Positions 18,734 through 26,055 of a DNA stretch of 64,000 nucleotides are shown here, piece after piece (the first letter of the stretch is position 1; each line of letters opens with the position of its first letter). A model generated the notes under the pieces. That model did no database searches. It was not told where the DNA came from and saw nothing but the letters and a program-made list of their open reading frames with translations. Origin of the DNA: Alphaproteobacteria bacterium (GTDB taxonomy: Bacteria > Pseudomonadota > Alphaproteobacteria > UBA8366 > GCA-2717185). A program made the position numbers and the translations under genes. The stretch spans positions 310,001 through 374,000 of the forward strand of contig WLWY01000003.1 in the NCBI GenBank assembly GCA_012103325.1, written 5' to 3'.

Positions 18734-19224
18734 ATCAATATATTGTAGCTAACATTATAATAATCGCGGCGGCGTTCATAAATAGAGGCCTTAACAGTAG
18801 CGAGAAATTGTTGAGGATCTAACGGTTTCACAAAGTAGTCGGCGATACCTAATCGTAACGCCGAAATGACATCGTTCATGCTGCCTGTACCGCTAACAAT
18901 GAATAATTTAAAGTTACGATGTCGAGAAAACACTTTTAGCAGCAATTTCGCAGCTTCCATACCTGCCATTCCAGGAAGACACAAATCGAGAATAACTGTT
19001 TCAATTCTGCGGTTCCTGTCGATCATGGATATGGCTTCCGCGGCAGCAGAAGCCCAATGACAGCGGAAACCACTCGTATGGAATAGCTCCGTAATTTCTT
19101 TGCAAAATAGGATGTCGTCATCGACTATAAGAATTTCCGATAGCAAAGTAATTTCTGCACAAGATTGGCCTTCAATATTGGAAATAAAGCTATCTGAAGC
19201 AGGATTTTCAGCTCTTTTCCCCAC
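18730..19224 (-). CDS. single-domain response regulator
   Basis: 164 aa with about 29 leader residues, then a receiver: ILIVDDDILFCKEITEL, phospho-acceptor Asp80 in VILDLCLPGMAG, Ser in LFIVSGTGSMND, Lys in YFVKPLDPQQF. The C-terminal tail (YERRRDYYNVSYNILI) is aromatic. It is convergent with the OmpR-type gene. It is the third receiver without an output domain in 4.4 kb, which argues for a branched phosphorelay or for repeated duplication. Confidence 0.9.
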   Translation of the reverse strand: MGKRAENPASDSFISNIEGQSCAEITLLSEILIVDDDILFCKEITELFHTSGFRCHWASAAAEAISMIDRNRRIETVILDLCLPGMAGMEAAKLLLKVFSRHRNFKLFIVSGTGSMNDVISALRLGIADYFVKPLDPQQFLATVKASIYERRRDYYNVSYNILI

Positions 19225-19298
19225 TTCAATATCCTTTGCATTTGTAGTGTGAATAAGAAATACTGGATCTTTACTTATTAGCCGCTTCTTAAGTCGTG

Positions 19299-19496
19299 CT
19301 ACAATGGAAGAATTGTTGCCAACAAAGCGATAGCTCCCCCGATGGCAATCCAGCCGAGGAGCGATAAGGTAATAACTACAGCGATAGAATGGCGCACACT
19401 TAAGCGCGTCGTGTAGTCTGCATCACCGATGCCGAACCAGAAACTCATTCTATTTCTGTGGTCTTGAATCTGTTCTAAGCGAGCAATGGATTTCAT
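19299..19496 (-). CDS. small single-pass membrane protein, unknown
   Basis: 65 aa: a soluble N-terminal half with charged residues (KSIARLEQIQDHRNR) and one strong transmembrane helix at residues about 40-63 (AVVITLSLLGWIAIGGAIALLATIL). No family recognised. It follows an operator-like site at 19569-19586. It could be a regulatory membrane peptide of the signalling cluster; this rests on position only. Confidence 0.5.
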   Translation of the reverse strand: MKSIARLEQIQDHRNRMSFWFGIGDADYTTRLSVRHSIAVVITLSLLGWIAIGGAIALLATILPL

Positions 19497-19548
19497 AACT
19501 TCAGTCTCACAAAATTACATTGTAGAGCAATTTATACCTCATGCCGGC

Positions 19549-19830
19549 GGGATAATTTTGTCAATTTCTTGCAAATTTGTGTAAAGAGGAACTGCTGAAA
19601 TCGAGGAAAATGGATCACGTAATCCTGTATGAATAAACTCAAAATTGTAATAGGAACCGCCAAGGAATTAGAATATCTGATAAAGCATGGGCAAGACCTC
19701 CATTTAGATCATCATAAACGGAAACAGCATCGCAGCTACCATATGGGTCAGCTACGTGTCTCAATCTATTCGGATAAATGAAATCCCATACTAGTTTCAC
19801 ATATTTGCAAGAAATTGACAAAAAAATCCC
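19549..19830. repeat. 28-bp inverted repeats flanking about 225 bp
   Basis: The arm at 19549-19576 and the arm at 19803-19830 are inverted copies: the inner 21 bp match perfectly (TTTTGTCAATTTCTTGCAAA core) and the outer 7 with two mismatches. The enclosed DNA has no gene. The left arm runs into the direct-repeat operator-like site. It may be a non-autonomous transposon (MITE) or a duplicated inverted control region serving the divergent genes at 19496 and 20006. Confidence 0.7.
19569..19586 (-). promoter_or_regulatory. direct-repeat operator-like site, copy 4
   Basis: Minus strand CTTTACACAAATTTGCAA, giving TTTACA-N4-TTTGCA. It lies 73 bp upstream of the small membrane protein gene at 19496 and about 420 bp upstream of the divergent TolC-like gene. 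Confidence 0.45.
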
Positions 19831-20005
19831 GACTCATGAACCTAAGATTTTGGGTATGTCTATCCCTTCACTAAATCGACGGTACCTAGAACTATGGAAT
19901 CTTATCTTTCCGCGGTCATCTCTTCAAAAAAAGTAAAGGCAGTAGGACGGTTTAGTAGTAAATCTTCTCTTCACCCACTAACTCTATACTCTGCTTATTT
20001 TTTTT

Positions 20006-21214
20006 ATGTTGTTTTTTTTCTGTTTTATAGTGACGGCCTCAGCACAAATCAAGATAGAGCAGGAAGTACCGGAGCAGAAACTTTCCGAAGTAGTGCTATC
20101 TGCCCTTGAGGCAGATCCGCTTGTTACTTTATTAAAAAACGATCTTAGAGAAGCAACATCAAGCGAAAGACCACTCACAATTAGGCATTGTCTTTCTCCG
20201 ATTTTCTTTGATTATGAAGACAATCGCTTTCAGATTGATCCATACGGTATAGCCAATTTTTCTTTTTATGGTAAAAAAAGTTGGTATTTTTCTCAGATAG
20301 CTTGCGACGGTCGGTTAGATAGTCGCCTTAAACATTCCGAAGAAGTTATAAAAGTAACACGTCGCGATCTCCTCGCAATATTTTTGCAAGTTGCTAGGAA
20401 TGCCATTCACGCCTACCTAAATGTTAATTATAACTATGCATTAGTAGCCGTCTCTTATCAGAACGTTGAGGCGCACTCGGACATATTGAGGCAGCTCCAT
20501 GAGAATTCATTGTCTCCACAAGTTTCCCTACATGCTGCCCATATTGAATCGCGGCTTCTTGAAGCTTTATTACGTCACAGTCGTTTGGAAGAAAGTTTAA
20601 AGAATTCAATTGCAATTTACATTGAAGCCGTCGGGCAATCGCCGGTGAGACTTTTTGAATCATCACCTCTTTCTTTTCCGATTAGAGCTCTTTTAGAGCT
20701 TCCCACCGATGCTCTCTTGGGACCATTTGACACGGCCGTTGTTGTGGCGATGGAGAACAATCCCAATCTTCTAGTGCTGAAAAGTATTGTCGGTCCGCGA
20801 ATGCCGCTGTCTGCTAGACAAGCTAGAAACGAGTCAGTTAGCGGAGATAACAATCAAAAACTGCGTAATGGGATATCATTGCGAATTCGTACATTTGAAG
20901 AACGGTTACTGTACAAAGCGATGAAGATAGCATTTAACAATCACAGCACCACTCGTGATCAAATTAGCGTCTTACGAAATTTTCTTCGAAACGGCACTAT
21001 TATGCAGTTTGGTCATAAGGCGGAAACTGTATTGGACCTACTCGACTCCCAAGCGCAAATATTTCGAGTTAAGTCCGATCTGATAGTTATGGAATTTAAG
21101 CAATTCCGGACCATTTTCGATATTTTTGTTCTGGGAGGCACTCTCTTGAGCGACCTAGGAATTCATGTCGATTTGGATGATACAATCGGCATCTCTGTTT
21201 CTTCTTCACGCTAA
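20006..21214 (+). CDS. divergent TolC-family outer membrane factor
   Basis: 402 aa. A signal peptide (LFFFCFIVTASAQ) starts at the first ATG after an in-frame stop at 19979. The body has the helical pattern of outer membrane factors: LAIFLQVARNAIHAYLNV and NVEAHSDILRQLHENS match the AYLDVL...N...R..L.Q...R.. helices, and LDLLDSQAQIFRVKSDLIV matches the LDAQ..L..A..DL motif near the C-terminus. It is AT-rich and poorly conserved, unlike the high-GC canonical TolC that follows. It was probably acquired separately or is drifting. It could be an alternative exit channel for the type I system downstream or a dying paralogue. Confidence 0.75.
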   Translation: MLFFFCFIVTASAQIKIEQEVPEQKLSEVVLSALEADPLVTLLKNDLREATSSERPLTIRHCLSPIFFDYEDNRFQIDPYGIANFSFYGKKSWYFSQIACDGRLDSRLKHSEEVIKVTRRDLLAIFLQVARNAIHAYLNVNYNYALVAVSYQNVEAHSDILRQLHENSLSPQVSLHAAHIESRLLEALLRHSRLEESLKNSIAIYIEAVGQSPVRLFESSPLSFPIRALLELPTDALLGPFDTAVVVAMENNPNLLVLKSIVGPRMPLSARQARNESVSGDNNQKLRNGISLRIRTFEERLLYKAMKIAFNNHSTTRDQISVLRNFLRNGTIMQFGHKAETVLDLLDSQAQIFRVKSDLIVMEFKQFRTIFDIFVLGGTLLSDLGIHVDLDDTIGISVSSSR

Positions 21215-21527
21215 GGTATTCAAAGCGTTAAAAGAAGTGTTTGGAATATCACCATGCGGCATTATCCGAGTAACAAAACGGGAGAAACTTCGTAGTGGCG
21301 TTCTTGCTACACTTTCGCCTACCTTCGTACTATCGGGTCTACTGCGCGCGAACAGTGCCAATGGACCCGTGAAATCCGGATATGGCAGATATAGCAAAGA
21401 TATCAACGAAGTCACCTTATGTGGCTCGAAATCACCGAGGGCAGCAAAGTTAAAGTCCATCAGCATTGGAAAGGCTAATCTTTCTCTGGCACGGGCTCCG
21501 GGACCTGGCTCACCAGTAAAAGGACTC
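21215..21527. other. junction between AT-rich and GC-rich DNA
   Basis: 313 bp linking the divergent OMF gene to the canonical TolC. The downstream frame stays open through it, but the translated sequence is not TolC-like and has no signal peptide, so I read it as a leader rather than protein. Base composition rises steeply here, marking a change of DNA origin. Confidence 0.5.
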
Positions 21528-22835
21528 GTGTGCGCCATAACGGCACGAGTTGTATGGCAAATGGGCTGTGCACTGCTCGTAGCCCTTCTTTCGAGTCTTG
21601 GGGCTCAATCTCCCGCTGCGGCCGATATGCCGGAGACCCTGAAAACGGTGATGAGGAAGGTGGTTTCCAGACATCCAGCGGTCGCGGCCGCAACGGCGGA
21701 GCAGCGGGCGCTTGAGGAGGTGATGGATACTTCCTTTTCCGGCTTCCTTCCAGTGCTCTCGCTGGATGGCGGGCTGCGGCGCGAATGGACAGACAAAGCC
21801 ACGAGGAGTTCTACCACCGATCTATGGGCTAAAGAGATGACGGCAACCTTGCGGCAGCCTCTGTTTGACGGATTCGAGGCCTGGGGGGAGTTCGTAGCAG
21901 CACGGGCAGCAGTGGCCGCAGCGGGCCATCGTCTTGCCGCGGCTAGGAGCAAAGCAGCCTTGGAGGCCGCGGAAACTTATATTGAAGTTTTGCGGAGTCA
22001 GGAACTTTGGGAGACTGCAAGCGCCTTCCTAACCTCGATGCGGAACCAAGTTCACCGGCTTGAAGGCCGAGCGGTCGCTGACCCAGGCTTGCGCTCCGAG
22101 GTGCTTGTAGGGCGCAATCAGATGATTGAGGCACAATTAGGCTTGGAGATGGCCAAAGCCTCGCGCAATCTTGCTATCTCCCGGTTTATCGAGTTTGTCG
22201 GCCGGCCGCCGCTCAACCTAATGCCACCGCAGGATAGGGATCTGAAGCTGCCGTCGAACCAGGAAGAAGCCCTCACTCTGGCGCGACAGAGTCATCCGAT
22301 GATTGCAGCGGCAGCAGCTCGGGTCGAGGAGCAGAAGGGCCTCCTGACGAAGGAACAGGCCTCCCTATTCCCGGATCTGAATCTGGAGCTTAGAACACGG
22401 CGCGGCGACAACATTGACGGCGTCCGGGGCCGAGACAATGACGTGTCACTCGGTCTGACCTTACGTTATGAGTTCGCCGCCGGCGGTGCGTCGATCTTTC
22501 GTTTTCGAGCCGGCAAGAACCGCGTTAGCGCCGCAGTCGCGCGCGAACGCGAGAGACGCCGGCGTATCGATGAGGCCGTTCTGGAAGCCTACCAACTTTA
22601 CCGCCGCGAGGTGGAGGCGTCGGCGATCTCGGCGCAGCTGCTGACCAACCACCGGCAATTGATCGAGGTGTTCCGGGGCCAGTTCGAAGCCGGGCAGCGG
22701 GACATTGTCGACTACGTCTTTGTCCTGAAGCAGGCGGATGCGGCCCGGCGGGCGGCGATCAACGCCCGCTTCGGCCGTCTGACCGCGGCCTACCGGCTGC
22801 TGGCGGCCACGGGTCAGCTTGCCGGGGGCGTGTGA
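21528..22835 (+). CDS. TolC-family outer membrane protein of a type I secretion system
   Basis: Trimeric exit duct for the ABC/HlyD pair encoded downstream. The GTG at 21528 (AAAAGGA just upstream) or the ATG at 21561 precedes the signal peptide LLVALLSSLGAQSPAAAD. The frame opens 363 bases earlier but without coding character. Mature protein has the two-fold helical repeats: TLKTVMRKVVSRHPAVAAA, ATLRQPLFDGFEAWGE, AAETYIEVLRSQELW and, in the second half, ALTLARQSHPMIAAAAARVEEQKG, with the closing DYVFVLKQADAARRAAINARFGRLTAAYRLLAATGQL. Architecture matches the AggA/LapE type of type I system OMFs. It is 64 bp from the secreted substrate gene. Confidence 0.93.
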   Translation: MCAITARVVWQMGCALLVALLSSLGAQSPAAADMPETLKTVMRKVVSRHPAVAAATAEQRALEEVMDTSFSGFLPVLSLDGGLRREWTDKATRSSTTDLWAKEMTATLRQPLFDGFEAWGEFVAARAAVAAAGHRLAAARSKAALEAAETYIEVLRSQELWETASAFLTSMRNQVHRLEGRAVADPGLRSEVLVGRNQMIEAQLGLEMAKASRNLAISRFIEFVGRPPLNLMPPQDRDLKLPSNQEEALTLARQSHPMIAAAAARVEEQKGLLTKEQASLFPDLNLELRTRRGDNIDGVRGRDNDVSLGLTLRYEFAAGGASIFRFRAGKNRVSAAVARERERRRRIDEAVLEAYQLYRREVEASAISAQLLTNHRQLIEVFRGQFEAGQRDIVDYVFVLKQADAARRAAINARFGRLTAAYRLLAATGQLAGGV

Positions 22836-22899
22836 CGGCGGCGGCAAGCATCGAAACCACTGTGACCCAGTCACCGGATTCGCGATCGGAGATACGAAG

Positions 22900-25800
22900 A
22901 TGAACATGCAATTTCGAGTAACCAGTCCTGACGGCATTGAGCGGATCGTCACGCTTGGAGCTGGCGACAAGATGGACTTCGATCCCGGCAGCGTCGTGAC
23001 CCCCTTTGGCAGAGGGGATCTGGGCGAGGGCGTTCTGGGCTTCGAGCGTCGCGGCGATCTGCTGGTTATCCGGTTTGCAGATGGAGAGATCGTCCTTGCC
23101 GGCCTGACGCCGGCGGAGATCGATGCCATCGTTTCGGCCCTGCCGGCCATTCCGGGGTCTGCCGCGGGAGCCTCTTCATCGGTGTTCGGTTCCCGCGGCC
23201 CCTTCGCCAACCTCGACGAAGGGCTCTCCCATGAGCCGCCCGCCAAGGAGGACGAATCGCCCATCCGGGAGAATGCATCTTTTTCATATACCCGTGCGGA
23301 GGAAGGAGCACGTTTCCGGGCCACCGAAGATTCCACCGAAAAAAACGCTCCTGTTGGGCCAATAAAGGACAGCGACACTGAGATCAACAGTGTCCCAGAG
23401 TTTGCCACAGCCGGTACTCCGGTCGGTGTGACAGCCTTGGCTCTTGATCCTGATACGGACATTATCACCTACGAACTCGTCGACGATGCCGGGGGCCGCT
23501 TCGCTATCGATGGGAACAGCGGCGTCATCACCGTCCAAGACGGCTCACGGCTCAACTTTGAAACCGCGTCGTCACACAGCGTGATTGTTGAGGCTACCTC
23601 GCGTGATGGCTCGATTGTCACCAAAACCTTTGTTATTGCCATCACTGAGACCGATAGCCCTATCTTCAAACTTCAGATCTTGCATGCTTCGGACCTGGAG
23701 GGCGGTATTGATGCTATCTCCGCAGCGCCAAACTTCGCCGCCATTGAAGAAAAGTTGGAATCCGAGTTCGAGAACAGCATCACGATTTCGGCCGGAGATA
23801 ACTATATCTCTGGTCCGTTATTCAACGCAGCCAGCGACTTCAGCTTCAACGCAGTCTTTGTCGATTTCTACAACGAATTCTTCGATCTCGTAGACGAAAA
23901 CGGCGAGCCGGATACTGATATCGACGGTGACGGAAATTTCGATTTCTTCGCAGAGATCGACAATTTCTCTGGTCGCATTGATATCTCGATCATGAATCTA
24001 ATTGGCTTCGATGCATCGGCGCTCGGCAATCACGAGTTCGACCTTGGTCCGGATACGCTGGAGAACATTATTAATTTCGATCCGGGCAACCCAAACGGGA
24101 CGACGAACCTACTGAACCTGCTGCAGGAAGTCGACTGGCCCGGCGCTCAGTTCCCGTATCTGTCAGCCAACATGAATTTCAGCGGCTCGTCCGATCTAGC
24201 GGATCTGTTCACCGACGCGATCCTGCCAAATACCGACTTCCAATCAGATCTTTCGAAGGCTCGCAATGACCAACTGACGCAATCGAAGATCGCGCCGTCG
24301 ACCATTATCGAAGTCAGCGGCGAAAAAATCGGCATTATCGGCGCGACCACGCCACTGCTCGAATCAATTTCCTCACCGGAAACGGTCACAGCACAAGGCA
24401 ATGTCCCTGGCGACCCAAATGACTTGTCGGTGCTCGCTGGAATTCTGCAGACCGAGATCGACAGGCTGACCGATTTCGGAGTGAACAAAATCATCCTGGC
24501 TAGCCATCTTCAGCAATTCCAATTGGAACAGCAACTCGCGACACTGCTACGAGGTATTGACGTCATCATCGCCGGTGGCTCGGACACGATCGTCGCCGAC
24601 GACGAAGACGAAGCCCGTGGCCTGCAACCGGGCGACTCGCCTGACGTGTCGGAATACCCGTTCTTCGCCCAGGATGCCGACGGCAATCCGGTGGCGATCG
24701 TCAGCACCGACGGTGCGTACAGCTATGTAGGCCGTCTGGTAATCGACTTTGATGCCAACGGCAATATTATCCCAACCAGCGTTGACGAAAATATCTCCGG
24801 CGCGTTTGCCACAACCGATCGAGGAGTCATCAATCTATTTAATCAAGGCGGCTCGCTCAGCGATCAGGAAGCGCTTGACGCCGCTTTTGCCGATGGCACA
24901 GCCGCCAAACAGGCGCGGAACCTGACTGACGCGGTTACCGATGTGGTCAACACGCAAGACGGCAACATCCTGGGCCTGACGAGTGTGTTCCTGCAAGGCA
25001 GCCGGGCCGAAATTCGCACTCAGGAGACCAATTTTGGCAATCTGACAGCCGACGCTAATTTGGCCGCGGCGCAGGACTTCGACAACACGGTGCTAGTCTC
25101 GATCAAGAACGGCGGTGCGATCCGCGCGCCGATCGGCGAAATCGTTAACGATGGTGCCAACACTACCTTTCTGCCACCGCAGGCCAACCCGGCGGTTGGT
25201 AAGAGCGAAGGAGAGATATCGGAGCTCGATATCGCCAATTCACTTCGCTTCAACAACGGGCTTACGTTGATCACGCTGACGGCGGAGCAACTCCTAGAAG
25301 TGCTGGAGTACAGCGTTGCCGCCACAGGGCCTAGCGCTACACCAGGACAATTCCCACAACTCGGCGGCATTTCCTTCAGTTTCGATGCGACACAGCCGAC
25401 CGGCAGTCGGGTGCGATCAGTGGCTCTAATCGACGAAAACAACAATCCGACCACAGCCCTGGTCGAAAACGGCGACATTGTTGGCGATCCGAACATGGCG
25501 ATCCGCGTCGTCACACTCGAATTTCTAGTCGAAGGTGGTGACGGCTATCCGTTCTCGGGCTTTGTGGCCGCCAACCCTGGCTTCGCGAATCGCGTCGATC
25601 TGAAGAACGAGACCATTGCCGAAGGCCATGCGACTTTTGCGCCTGCTGGTACCGAGCAGGACGCTCTCGCCGAGTATCTGCAGGCCAACTTCCGTGTCAA
25701 CCCGTTTAACGAAGCCGATGCTGATCCGGGCGAGGATTTGCGGATCCAGAACCTTGAATTCCGGGATGACACGGTTCTTGACGGCATCGGGCGCATCGAC

Positions 25801-26055
25801 CTGACGGGGACGGGCGACAACAGCCTCACCCTGGACATCCGCGACTTGCTGGACCTGTCCGACGACACCGAGGGCGGCGTGACCATCCTGAGGGTGTTCG
25901 GCGATGCCGGCGACAGGGTGACGACGGCCGACAGCGGCTGGACCCGGGCCGCGGACGAGGTGGAGATCGACGGCCAGTTCTTCGCCCAATTCGACAACGG
26001 CAACGCCCGCCTACTGATCGACTCCGACGTCACGGTCGATGGGATTCAGGCATGA
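22900..26055 (+). CDS. type I secreted cadherin-metallophosphatase/5'-nucleotidase
   Basis: 1,051 aa. The ATG at 22900 (GGAG about 9 bases before) is preferred over an upstream open frame. Order: N-terminal FecR-like or BapA-prefix-like region (1-75), a spacer, one cadherin-like domain (about 155-250; GVTALALDPDTDIITYELVDD), a calcineurin-like phosphoesterase (about 255-590) with SAGDN and GNHEFD (near 376), a 5'-nucleotidase C-terminal domain (about 690-880) with IKNGGAIRAPIG and GGDGYPF, and a C-terminal type I secretion region (from about 966) with IDLTGTGDNSLTLDIRDLLDL. Two metal-ligand motifs differ from UshA: DLH is DLE and GHSH is GGSD. No Sec signal. It should be exported by the ABC-HlyD-TolC trio around it, giving a cell-surface or released nucleotidase for phosphate or nucleoside scavenging. 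Confidence 0.9.
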   Translation: MNMQFRVTSPDGIERIVTLGAGDKMDFDPGSVVTPFGRGDLGEGVLGFERRGDLLVIRFADGEIVLAGLTPAEIDAIVSALPAIPGSAAGASSSVFGSRGPFANLDEGLSHEPPAKEDESPIRENASFSYTRAEEGARFRATEDSTEKNAPVGPIKDSDTEINSVPEFATAGTPVGVTALALDPDTDIITYELVDDAGGRFAIDGNSGVITVQDGSRLNFETASSHSVIVEATSRDGSIVTKTFVIAITETDSPIFKLQILHASDLEGGIDAISAAPNFAAIEEKLESEFENSITISAGDNYISGPLFNAASDFSFNAVFVDFYNEFFDLVDENGEPDTDIDGDGNFDFFAEIDNFSGRIDISIMNLIGFDASALGNHEFDLGPDTLENIINFDPGNPNGTTNLLNLLQEVDWPGAQFPYLSANMNFSGSSDLADLFTDAILPNTDFQSDLSKARNDQLTQSKIAPSTIIEVSGEKIGIIGATTPLLESISSPETVTAQGNVPGDPNDLSVLAGILQTEIDRLTDFGVNKIILASHLQQFQLEQQLATLLRGIDVIIAGGSDTIVADDEDEARGLQPGDSPDVSEYPFFAQDADGNPVAIVSTDGAYSYVGRLVIDFDANGNIIPTSVDENISGAFATTDRGVINLFNQGGSLSDQEALDAAFADGTAAKQARNLTDAVTDVVNTQDGNILGLTSVFLQGSRAEIRTQETNFGNLTADANLAAAQDFDNTVLVSIKNGGAIRAPIGEIVNDGANTTFLPPQANPAVGKSEGEISELDIANSLRFNNGLTLITLTAEQLLEVLEYSVAATGPSATPGQFPQLGGISFSFDATQPTGSRVRSVALIDENNNPTTALVENGDIVGDPNMAIRVVTLEFLVEGGDGYPFSGFVAANPGFANRVDLKNETIAEGHATFAPAGTEQDALAEYLQANFRVNPFNEADADPGEDLRIQNLEFRDDTVLDGIGRIDLTGTGDNSLTLDIRDLLDLSDDTEGGVTILRVFGDAGDRVTTADSGWTRAADEVEIDGQFFAQFDNGNARLLIDSDVTVDGIQA

